Positions 1 through 5,599 of a stretch of DNA of 5,599 nucleotides are shown piece after piece (within the stretch, counting starts at the first letter, position 1; each line of letters begins with the position of its first letter). This DNA is from Verrucomicrobiota bacterium (GTDB lineage Bacteria > Verrucomicrobiota > Verrucomicrobiia > Limisphaerales > JAFMIX01). The notes beneath the pieces are model-generated. The model saw only the letters and a list, made by a program, of their open reading frames with translations. It was not told the DNA's origin and did not search any database. The position numbers were made by a program, and so were the translations under genes. The stretch spans positions 2,266 through 7,864 of the forward strand of contig JAPLTZ010000294.1 in NCBI GenBank assembly GCA_026397895.1, read 5' to 3'.

Positions 1-1192
1 ATTTAGTGTGCCGCGCGGCGGCTTCGCGGCCGAGGATGCACGTCAGGCAACTGTCCGCGGCGCGAGTGACGGTGTCGTTGGCGAACTGGCTTTGGGTGAT
101 GTTGTCGTAGAACGCTGCGATGTTGCGTTTCGCGCCGTTGAGGTAAAGGTTTTCCGCCTTGCCGGCCATGGGATTTTCGCTGCCGCGCAAAATGGATTTG
201 CCGAAATAGCAAAGTTCCGCGTAGGCGTCCTGCCCATAGAGCTTGGCGGTCAAAACCGTGTCAGCCGAGTTGTGCACTCCTTGGGCCGAGTGATTGTGCA
301 CCAGGCCATCGGCGTATTCATACACGAGCGAACAGACGTCGCGGTTGTCGCCGTGGTGATTGTGCCGGCAAATCCGCGATGCGCCCGTCGCCGACACGGG
401 GCTCTGCCCCAGCACCCACAACGCCGCGTCCACGGCGTGGATGTCGTAGCTCAGGATGGTGTCGCCGCCGAGCGCGACGTCGTTGCACCAGATCAGATTT
501 TGCAGGCGGCTTTCAATCGTGGCCGTCTTTGGCGGATCAGGCAGGTGATTTTGAAAACCGATGGTCTCCACCCACGCCATCTTGCCCAGCGCCCCGGCAA
601 GGATGCGTTTGCGGATCTCGATGAGCACCGGGTCGGTAGGCATCTGGTAATCCACGAGAAAACTGCGCTGCTTGGCCGTGGCCTGCCGACCGCATTCCAA
701 AATGGTGAGCGCTCCCGGCACGTCCACCGCCACCGGCTTGGCCATGTAAACGTGCAGCCCGGCGGCCACCGCCGCCTTGGCGTATTCCGGGAAAAAATAG
801 GGCGGCAATTCCAGCAGGATGGCTTCGACGCCGCTTTCGATGACCTTCTGGCAGCTCGACAAGCCGGAGAAACAGCGTTCTGCCGGCACGCCCAGCTCCT
901 GACCTTTGGCCTTGGCCACTTCGGGAAAATAATCGCCCGCCGCGTGGAACTCAAAGCCGCCATGATCCCGGAACAATTTCGCGATCCAGAAGCCGCGCCT
1001 GCCGCAGCCCACCGTGCCGAGCTTGACCTTGCGGGTGATTTTCGGAATCGGCAGCGCGTTGGTGGCGGCGGACGATTCTGCTGCGCCGCTGGGAAGCGAG
1101 CCGAGCATCGTCCCGACGGCTGTCGCCATCAACGAACCGCCGATGAAATCCCGGCGGTTGATGCCGGGCCTGCGAGCTTGGTCTGATTGCAT
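1..1192 (-). CDS. Gfo/Idh/MocA-family oxidoreductase with Tat signal (3' end cut by window)
   Basis: NAD(P)-dependent sugar or polyol oxidoreductase of the Gfo/Idh/MocA family, probably exported folded through the Tat pathway. I translated 397 codons from ATG 1192; the frame is still open at base 1, so the C-terminus is missing (family members usually run about 350-450 residues). Residues 12-16 are NRRDF, a twin-arginine motif, followed by a hydrophobic stretch to about residue 38. The Rossmann fold starts near residue 57 with the dinucleotide motif GCGRRG (62-67). The usual EKP motif appears as AKP (151-153), keeping the Lys but not the Glu. DIH (250-252) supplies the conserved Asp and His of the second domain. 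The start is chosen because it puts the RR pair 12 residues in; no Shine-Dalgarno precedes it. It is divergent from the AraC gene across 89 nt that carry a repeated element. An alternative is a GH109-like NAD-dependent glycosidase, which shares fold and Tat export; the DIH motif favours an oxidoreductase. Substrate unknown. Confidence 0.92.
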   Translation of the reverse strand, partial: MQSDQARRPGINRRDFIGGSLMATAVGTMLGSLPSGAAESSAATNALPIPKITRKVKLGTVGCGRRGFWIAKLFRDHGGFEFHAAGDYFPEVAKAKGQELGVPAERCFSGLSSCQKVIESGVEAILLELPPYFFPEYAKAAVAAGLHVYMAKPVAVDVPGALTILECGRQATAKQRSFLVDYQMPTDPVLIEIRKRILAGALGKMAWVETIGFQNHLPDPPKTATIESRLQNLIWCNDVALGGDTILSYDIHAVDAALWVLGQSPVSATGASRICRHNHHGDNRDVCSLVYEYADGLVHNHSAQGVHNSADTVLTAKLYGQDAYAELCYFGKSILRGSENPMAGKAENLYLNGAKRNIAAFYDNITQSQFANDTVTRAADSCLTCILGREAAARHTK

Positions 1193-1230
1193 GGTTTTGA
1201 GTGTTGATTGCTTGGTGTTGAAAAAACTAC

Positions 1231-1281
1231 CAGCTTGGGCCAAGCTCGTCGTGCAACATCCTTCACTGAAAAATATTTAAC
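1231..1281 (-). promoter_or_regulatory. Shared upstream element, copy A (candidate operator/promoter)
   Basis: Ungapped alignment with 3733-3783 gives 38 identities in 51 positions. The core 1247-1281 matches 3749-3783 at 29 of 35. Visible sub-motifs on the plus strand are TTCACTGAA (1262-1270), a dyad with a single central base, and the 8-bp palindrome AAATATTT (1271-1278). The minus-strand orientation is assigned because both copies face a minus-strand gene; here the element lies 39-89 nt upstream of the oxidoreductase start. Its other end touches the AraC start codon at 1282, so any protein bound here could also block or drive that gene. Function as an operator is inference; the sequence match is direct. 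Confidence 0.65.
1232..1246. repeat. Perfect 15-nt inverted repeat (7-bp arms, 1-nt centre)
   Basis: The sequence AGCTTGGGCCAAGCT is a perfect dyad: arm AGCTTGG (1232-1238), centre G (1239), arm CCAAGCT (1240-1246). A one-base centre makes a full-length RNA hairpin impossible, so a dimer-binding DNA site is more natural than a terminator. At nearly the same place in copy B a shorter dyad, TGGC-C-GCCA, occurs at 3739-3747. It lies in the divergent promoter region, 40-54 nt upstream of the oxidoreductase start and 36-50 nt upstream of the AraC start. Confidence 0.6.
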
Positions 1282-2283
1282 ATGCGTCGGCCCATCTACC
1301 AGGAGCACGGCAAGACCTATCAGGCGGCGAACTGCGCCCTGCTGGTGCAGGCCCCCGCGCGCGGGCGCGTGCAGTTGACGGCGCTCGCGCGCGGCCAGTA
1401 TCCGGGCAAAAAGCTGGATCGCCGCGCGCTGCCCGGCGTCAAGACCGTGGGCTTCTGGGACGCGCATTGCGCGCAGGATTGGGGCTTGGACTGGCATCAT
1501 AACGAAGGCATCGAGCTGACTTTCCTCGAACGCGGCGGCATCGCGTACGCCGTGGACAACCGCCGCTGCCGCCTGCGCCCGGACGACCTGACCGTGGCGC
1601 GCCCGTGGCAGCGCCATCGCGTCGGCGACCCGAACATCGGCGCGGGCCGCTTGCACTGGCTCATCCTCGATGTCGGTGTGCGGCGGCCGCATCAACCCTG
1701 GCAATGGCCGTCGTGGCTGGTGCTGACCGAAAAAGATTTGCGGGAGCTGACCGACGGCCTGCGGAAAAACGAGCGGCCCGTCTGGCGCGCGACGCCGGAA
1801 ATCCGCCACTGCTTTCAGCGCATCGCCGCCGCCGTGGAAACCGACCGCGCCGGCAGCAACATCTCCCGCCTCGCCGTTTTGCTCAACGACCTGTTGGTGC
1901 TGGTGCTGGAGATGTTCCGCCAGCAGCAGATCAAACTCGACGCCTCGCTCGCCAGCACCGGACGCACGGTGGAATTGTTCTGGGCCGATCTCCGGAAGAA
2001 CCTCGACCACCTCGCGACGGCGTGGACGGTGGAATCCATGGCGCGCCAGTGCGGGCTGGGCGTGACGCACTTCATCCATTATTCCAAACAGCTCACCAAC
2101 ACGACACCCATCCTGCACCTGAACCAATGCCGGCTGGAAGCGGCGGCGCGGATGCTGAAAGCAAATCCCCAACGCAGCGTGCTCGAGGTCACGATGGCGT
2201 GCGGTTTCAACTCCAGCCAATACTTCGCCACGCTCTTCCGCCGGCAGTTCGGCAAGACGCCGCGGGATTACCGGCAGGGTTAA
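1282..2283 (+). CDS. AraC-family transcriptional regulator
   Basis: Cytoplasmic DNA-binding regulator of 333 residues, in the normal size range for the family. The N-terminal part (about 55-135) looks like a cupin-type ligand-binding domain. It includes a WDAH stretch (59-62), a GLDWHHNEGIELTFLERG stretch (68-85) and RPWQRHRVG (107-115), and is followed by VRRPHQPW (133-140). I associate this N-terminal type with PVC-group bacteria. The C-terminal part is a classic AraC double helix-turn-helix: first helix pair about 249-270 (WTVESMARQCGLGVTHF), second about 299-320, ending in the signature CGFNSSQYF...FRRQFGKTPRDYR (307-331). The start is fixed by an in-frame TGA at 1267-1269 with ATG 1282 as the first start after it. 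No Shine-Dalgarno lies in the 12 nt between, so weak, non-SD or leaderless translation is likely. It is convergent with the sulfatase and divergent from the oxidoreductase. It probably activates these neighbours in response to a sugar; this is inference from position. Confidence 0.95.
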   Translation: MRRPIYQEHGKTYQAANCALLVQAPARGRVQLTALARGQYPGKKLDRRALPGVKTVGFWDAHCAQDWGLDWHHNEGIELTFLERGGIAYAVDNRRCRLRPDDLTVARPWQRHRVGDPNIGAGRLHWLILDVGVRRPHQPWQWPSWLVLTEKDLRELTDGLRKNERPVWRATPEIRHCFQRIAAAVETDRAGSNISRLAVLLNDLLVLVLEMFRQQQIKLDASLASTGRTVELFWADLRKNLDHLATAWTVESMARQCGLGVTHFIHYSKQLTNTTPILHLNQCRLEAAARMLKANPQRSVLEVTMACGFNSSQYFATLFRRQFGKTPRDYRQG

Positions 2284-3710
2284 TTTCTTTCTGGAGCTTT
2301 CGCCGGCTGTTTCTGCAGCCACCGCGCGGCAACGTCATCAAACCATGCGTCGTATTGCTTCTGAAGTTTGCCGACGATGTCGGGATGCGCGGCGGCCAAA
2401 TCCTTCGTCTCGCCCGGATCGGCGGCGACATCGTAAAGCTCGTAGCGCGCCGGGCCGTCCATGCTGCGTTCGCCCCGGCCCTGCGCGCGGCAAAGCGCGG
2501 CGTAGCTGTCGCGGATGTGCTGCTGCGCCGGCGCATCCATCCCGCAAGGCTGAACGAGCTTCCATTTCTCGGTGAGCGCCGTGAAGGCGTGTCCATGTCG
2601 CGGCACTTGCCCGCTGTCCCACTGGAAAAAGAGCGTGCGGTCAGGCCAGTTCGCCACAGGATTTTTCAGCAACGGCAGGAGGCTTGCGCCGTCCAACTTC
2701 GGCCCGGAGGTCGCGCCGACGCCACACGCTTCGAGCGCCGTCGGCAGCACGTCAATGTGCGCCGCGAGCCGCGTCATTTTCGCCGGACTCGGAAAGCCGC
2801 CGGGCCAGCGCATGAAGCACGGCACGCGGATGCCGTTCTCAAAGACCGTGCCTTTCATGCCCTGCATGCCGGCCATGTAGCGCTCCTTTGGATTGGTGGA
2901 CTCGGAAGCCGGGCCGTTGTCGGACGTGAAGATGAGCAAAGTATTTTCTTCCAGCCCCAGCTCTTTCAGCGCGGCGCGCAGCCGGCCGAAATTGTTGTCC
3001 ACGCTGCGGATCATCCCGTAAGTCTTCTTGGTGGTTTCACCGAGGCCGAGCGCGTCGTATTCGGCGGCCAGTTCGGGCGCGACTTTCAACGGCGCGTGGA
3101 TGAGATTCGCCGGCAGATAAATGAAGAACGGCTTCGCGCGGTTCTTTTTCACGAACGCGATGGCCGCGTCGGTGAAGATGTCCATGCAATAGCCGGTGAC
3201 TTTTTCCTTCACGCCGTTGTGCAGCAGTTCGGGATTGAAATACTGCCGCAACGCCGCGCCGGGAAAGCTCAACGCCTCGTCGAAGCCCTGCGCGTTCGGG
3301 CTGCGCCCGCCTTCCTCACCGAGATGCCACTTGCCGAAAATGCCCGTGGCGTAGCCCGCCGCACGCAACCGCTCGGCCACCGTGACCTCGGCGGCGTCCA
3401 TCAGCGTGGCCGGGCCGAATACATCGGCCACGCCGGTGCGGAAATTGTAGCGGCCCGTCATCAGCGAGGCGCGCGTCGGCGAACAGACGGGGCTGACGTG
3501 GAATTGCGTCAGCTCGGTCGCCTCGCGCGCGAAGGCGTCCACGTTCGGCGTCTTGACCTGCGGATTGCCGTGGCAGGCGATGTCGCCGTAGCCGAGGTCG
3601 TCCACAAGGAAGACGATGACGTTGGGCCGGGCTTTCGCAGCGGGCGCGGCAGCGAAGGCGGTGACGCCGAGAACGGCGAGGGCGCAGCAGAGGGCGAGAA
3701 TGGTTTTCAT
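2280..3710 (-). CDS. Secreted formylglycine-dependent sulfatase (arylsulfatase family, S1-type)
   Basis: Hydrolyses sulfate esters, probably on a sulfated glycan, outside the cytoplasm. The product is 476 residues, a normal length. Residues 1 to about 20 (MKTILALCCALAVLGVTAFA) form a Sec signal peptide; the early Cys pair does not fit a lipobox. The metal-binding DD is at 37-38. The sulfatase signature CSPTRASLMTGR (76-87) has Cys76 as the residue converted to formylglycine, and I checked its codon at 3483-3485. GKWHLG (126-131) gives Lys127 and His129. Also present are His205, the metal-binding Asp264-Asn265 pair in SDNG, Lys286, and the C-terminal YELYDVAADPGETKDLA (423-439). The set of expected active-site residues looks complete. 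A longer frame starts at ATG 3761, but its 17 extra residues would spoil the signal peptide and overlap the shared element, so 3710 is preferred. No Shine-Dalgarno at normal spacing. It needs a formylglycine-generating enzyme, which is not in this window. Exact substrate unknown. Confidence 0.95.
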   Translation of the reverse strand: MKTILALCCALAVLGVTAFAAAPAAKARPNVIVFLVDDLGYGDIACHGNPQVKTPNVDAFAREATELTQFHVSPVCSPTRASLMTGRYNFRTGVADVFGPATLMDAAEVTVAERLRAAGYATGIFGKWHLGEEGGRSPNAQGFDEALSFPGAALRQYFNPELLHNGVKEKVTGYCMDIFTDAAIAFVKKNRAKPFFIYLPANLIHAPLKVAPELAAEYDALGLGETTKKTYGMIRSVDNNFGRLRAALKELGLEENTLLIFTSDNGPASESTNPKERYMAGMQGMKGTVFENGIRVPCFMRWPGGFPSPAKMTRLAAHIDVLPTALEACGVGATSGPKLDGASLLPLLKNPVANWPDRTLFFQWDSGQVPRHGHAFTALTEKWKLVQPCGMDAPAQQHIRDSYAALCRAQGRGERSMDGPARYELYDVAADPGETKDLAAAHPDIVGKLQKQYDAWFDDVAARWLQKQPAKAPERN

Positions 3711-3795
3711 GAATTGATGATTTCTACCTTGCCTGCTTTGGCCGCCAGCGTCGTTCAACATTCTTCAGTGAAATATTTTCAACGTCGGGCGGCGG
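3711..3795. promoter_or_regulatory. Intergenic region between GH127-type gene and sulfatase gene
   Basis: This 85-nt gap separates the stop of the upstream glycoside hydrolase gene from the sulfatase start, both on the minus strand. Most of it is copy B of the shared element. No stem followed by a T-run is visible on the minus strand, so I see no intrinsic terminator for the upstream gene. Read-through into the sulfatase is possible alongside a separate promoter here. No clear sigma-70 hexamer pair was found. Confidence 0.65.
3733..3783 (-). promoter_or_regulatory. Shared upstream element, copy B (candidate operator/promoter)
   Basis: Second copy of the element at 1231-1281 (38/51 identities ungapped, 29/35 in the core 3749-3783), lying 23-73 nt upstream of the sulfatase start in the same orientation as copy A has to the oxidoreductase. 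Plus-strand sub-motifs are TTCAGTGAA (3764-3772), matching TTCACTGAA of copy A except at the central base, and AAATATTT (3771-3778), shifted by two bases relative to copy A. On the minus strand the hexamer GTTGAA occurs twice, 24 nt apart (3783 and 3759 going leftward), a direct-repeat layout that an AraC protein could use. Regulatory function is inferred. Confidence 0.65.
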
Positions 3796-5599
3796 TCACT
3801 TCACGTTCTTGAAATAGTCGTCGTCGAACGGCCAGACGCGGAAGCTGGCGAAACGCAGCAGCGTCGAGCCCATCGGCACGAGCTTGGTTTCCTTGTGGAA
3901 ATCCTCGTTGCGGTTGTAGGTGTGCATCTCGCCGACGAGGGTGAGGGGCGGCTCGGCCCACGGGTTGAGCTCGTTGCCCTTGGGGTCGCGCTTGAGCGCG
4001 AAGCCGCAGTCTTTTTTGGCGGTGTCGAGGTAGAGGCCGGAGATGTTGTAGGCGGTGTTGGGGATGACGTTGTATTCCTGAAAGCCGGGCACGCTGAATT
4101 CCTGCACGGTGAGAGGAACGAGTTTGCCGGGCCAAGATTGGACGTAGAGGAGCGGGCCGCGGAAGACACAGGCGTCGCCGGCAGGTTGCGCCGCGGCGAT
4201 GATGGGGTTGTCGAAGGCGACGGTGATCTTGTCGCCGGTCTGCCAAGTCTTGGTGACGGTGCGCACGCCGTCGCCGTCGGTGATGGTCGCGCCGGGCGCG
4301 GAGATGTTCGCGCGGCTCGACCAGCCGGGCACGCGGATGGTGATGGGGAAATTCACGGGCGACGCGGCGGTTACGGTCAAGGTGATGATGTCGGAGAACG
4401 GATAGGTGGTTCTTTCCTCAATGGTGATAGGCACGCCTTTGATGGTGGTCTTCACGCTGCACGGGCCGAAAAGCAGCGCGGCGAGGCCGTCGTCCTTGGC
4501 GGTTTTCATCCACATGGCGCTGGTGTAGTAGGGAAGGATTTTCACGGAGTTGGCGGAACAGCACGCGCCGCCGACGTCGTGGGCGGGAGAGTATTTGTGG
4601 CGTTTCTTGCCGGCGTAGGGAATGTCGAAATCCTCGACGGCTTCGGGCAGCGTGGCGGAGGAGAGGTAGGCGATGCATTTGCCGTCGGGGAAGCGCGCGC
4701 CCTGGGCGGCATTGAAGACGGCGCGCTCGGTGAGGTCGGCGTATTTGGACTGGCCGGTTTTTTGGAGGGCGGACTCGAGGCTCGTGGCGAGTTCGGTGGT
4801 GGTGCAATATTCGTAGGGCTGGCTGGCGAGGGGAAGATGATTCATCACGCCCTCGTCGCCAGCGCAGGAGCCGGCGGGCGTGATGTGCTTTTGCACCTTG
4901 GCGAAGGCGTTGGCGGCGGCCTGCGGGTAGGGCTTGCGGCCGTCGGCGTAGGCGAGGAAGAGCGGGACGCGGAGATTTTCAACCGTGTGAACGGCGTGCC
5001 AGAAGTAAGGATATTTTTCATTCAGGACGTGCGGGAGTTGGAGGTCCATTTCCTCCACGTCGCCGGAGCTGGAAAAATCCTCGTAGAGGAAGGCGGCGAA
5101 ATCCACATACGCGCGGTCGCCGGTGAGGCGGTGCAGCCATTCGAGCACGTCCACGAACATCAGGGCGTGGCCGTTGACGGTGCGGTCGCGGCCTTTTTTC
5201 TGCATCCCCCGCTCGGCGTCGGTGAGATGGAAGGGGCTGTTCGCCGGGCCGTATTGGGACATGGTGATCTGGGTGGCCTTGATGACGGCATCGAGGATTT
5301 TTTTGTCGCCGGTCAGTTCGTAGTAGGCGAGCAAGGCGACGTAGATGCGGCTTTGCATCCAGAATTCGCAGGTGATGCGGTTTTGGTAGCGCTTGGCGGC
5401 GGGATAATTGCCGATGTAGCCGTCGCTGTCGCGCGCGGCGAGCAGGTCGCGGACGAAATCATCCGCCTGTTTCTTCGCGCTGGGCACGCCGGAGAGATAG
5501 GCCATGCGGATGAAGCCATCGAGCCAGTTGCCGCCCATCTCGCCGGCGGCGAGGTGGCTGTCCTTCTTGATCCACGAGACGCTGCCGAATTGGGGCCGC
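3796..5599 (-). CDS. GH127/DUF1680-type glycoside hydrolase, beta-L-arabinofuranosidase-like (5' end cut by window)
   Basis: Retaining glycoside hydrolase related to the beta-L-arabinofuranosidases of GH127 and GH146. Six hundred codons are visible up to the TGA at 3796-3798. The frame stays open to base 5599, with at least 20 residues upstream of the first visible Met (codon 5538), so the N-terminus and any signal peptide are outside. Numbering from that Met: an alpha/alpha-barrel region runs to about 345 (NWLDGF near 4-9, DGYIGNYP 39-46, NGHALMFVDVLEWLH 122-136). EYC (243-245) matches the E-x-C zinc-ligand motif of characterised GH127, and GACCSAN (324-330) contains the Cys-Cys pair, whose first Cys (326) aligns with the catalytic nucleophile. 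Glu229 is a candidate acid/base, 14 residues before the EYC Glu. A beta-sandwich follows from about 355 to 580 (PITIRVPGWS 398-407, FRGPLLYVQSW 459-469). Codons for Cys245, 326 and 327 were checked. The sulfatase gene follows after 85 nt on the same strand. Family-level assignment is firm; arabinose specificity is not. Confidence 0.9.
   Translation of the reverse strand, partial: RPQFGSVSWIKKDSHLAAGEMGGNWLDGFIRMAYLSGVPSAKKQADDFVRDLLAARDSDGYIGNYPAAKRYQNRITCEFWMQSRIYVALLAYYELTGDKKILDAVIKATQITMSQYGPANSPFHLTDAERGMQKKGRDRTVNGHALMFVDVLEWLHRLTGDRAYVDFAAFLYEDFSSSGDVEEMDLQLPHVLNEKYPYFWHAVHTVENLRVPLFLAYADGRKPYPQAAANAFAKVQKHITPAGSCAGDEGVMNHLPLASQPYEYCTTTELATSLESALQKTGQSKYADLTERAVFNAAQGARFPDGKCIAYLSSATLPEAVEDFDIPYAGKKRHKYSPAHDVGGACCSANSVKILPYYTSAMWMKTAKDDGLAALLFGPCSVKTTIKGVPITIEERTTYPFSDIITLTVTAASPVNFPITIRVPGWSSRANISAPGATITDGDGVRTVTKTWQTGDKITVAFDNPIIAAAQPAGDACVFRGPLLYVQSWPGKLVPLTVQEFSVPGFQEYNVIPNTAYNISGLYLDTAKKDCGFALKRDPKGNELNPWAEPPLTLVGEMHTYNRNEDFHKETKLVPMGSTLLRFASFRVWPFDDDYFKNVK

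Larger units (their letters stand above)
1193..1281. promoter_or_regulatory. Divergent intergenic region between oxidoreductase and AraC genes
   Basis: This 89-nt stretch separates the two divergent start codons and must hold the promoters of both genes. It is visibly richer in A+T than the flanking genes. From the AraC side it contains the shared element copy A (1231-1281), with the 15-nt perfect dyad 1232-1246 at that element's other end. A T/A-rich segment then leads to the oxidoreductase start. I could not find a convincing sigma-70 -35/-10 pair in either direction. Neither start codon has a purine-rich Shine-Dalgarno at the normal distance. Confidence 0.7.

Noticed and set aside
8..1186. 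A 392-codon plus-strand open frame antisense to the oxidoreductase.
   Set aside because: The minus-strand frame encodes a Tat signal, a GxGxxG motif, AKP and DIH in the right order; the plus-strand product has no recognisable features.
1227..1256. Sigma-70 promoter with TTGCAC (minus strand, 1256-1251) as -35, and the equivalent TTGAAC (3758-3753) in copy B.
   Set aside because: At 16-18 nt spacing the would-be -10 hexamers (TGGTAG, CAGGCA and neighbours) match TATAAT poorly in both copies, so no promoter is called there.
2305..2320. Possible hairpin GGCTG-TTTCTG-CAGCC as a terminator for the AraC gene.
   Set aside because: The stem is only 5 bp, it is not followed by a T-run on either strand, and it lies inside the sulfatase coding sequence.
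1129..2322. A 397-codon minus-strand open frame antisense to the AraC gene.
   Set aside because: It covers the AraC gene, whose helix-turn-helix signature is unmistakable, spans the divergent promoter region and shows no family features of its own.
3716..3720. An early Cys pair in the sulfatase signal peptide region, considered as a lipoprotein lipobox.
   Set aside because: The Cys residues are at positions 8-9, too close to the N-terminus, and the preceding residues LAL do not fit the lipobox pattern. The codons actually lie near 3684-3689.
3711..3761. N-terminal extension of the sulfatase from ATG 3761.
   Set aside because: The 17 extra residues are polar and would precede a good Sec signal peptide, and the extension would run through the conserved element copy B.
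1605..3812. A 735-codon open frame on the plus strand running from inside the AraC gene through the whole antisense of the sulfatase.
   Set aside because: Its translation is Arg/Ala/His/Pro-rich low-complexity sequence with no recognisable domain. It overlaps two genes with clear catalytic or DNA-binding motifs, and long antisense frames are expected in GC-rich DNA with strong third-position G/C.

Overview
This GC-rich window (roughly 60% G+C by eye) holds four protein genes packed almost without gaps. Two are cut by the window edges. The organism looks like a member of the PVC group, most likely Verrucomicrobiota, with Lentisphaerota, Kiritimatiellota or Planctomycetota as alternatives. This is inferred from the gene mix (Cys-type sulfatase, GH127/DUF1680 protein, Tat-exported Gfo/Idh/MocA oxidoreductase, AraC regulator) and from an AraC N-terminal type I associate with these bacteria. 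No rRNA or marker gene is present to settle it.

Layout, left to right: (1) 1-1192, minus strand, a Gfo/Idh/MocA-family oxidoreductase with a twin-arginine signal; its C-terminus lies beyond the left edge. (2) 1193-1281, an 89-nt divergent intergenic region. (3) 1282-2283, plus strand, an AraC-family regulator. (4) 2280-3710, minus strand, a secreted formylglycine-type sulfatase whose stop codon overlaps the AraC stop in the sequence TTAA. (5) 3711-3795, an 85-nt intergenic region. (6) 3796-5599, minus strand, a GH127/DUF1680-type glycoside hydrolase whose N-terminus lies beyond the right edge. There is no gene-free stretch over 300 bases, and I see no tRNA, rRNA, CRISPR or transposase.

The genes read as a piece of a carbohydrate-utilisation locus. 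The sulfatase would remove sulfate esters, and the GH127-type enzyme would release a terminal sugar (beta-L-arabinofuranose in characterised relatives). The exported oxidoreductase would act on a sugar or derivative, and the AraC protein would sense the sugar and switch the set on. The substrate cannot be read from the sequence.

The most interesting signal is not a gene. The two intergenic regions share a previously unlabelled element: 1231-1281 and 3733-3783 match at 38 of 51 positions without gaps, and at 29 of 35 in the core (1247-1281 versus 3749-3783). It has the same orientation ahead of the two minus-strand genes and contains the dyad TTCA-S-TGAA, whose central base differs between copies while both arms are kept. 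One copy directly abuts the AraC start codon. This suggests a shared operator or promoter linking the oxidoreductase, the sulfatase and perhaps the regulator itself into one regulon.
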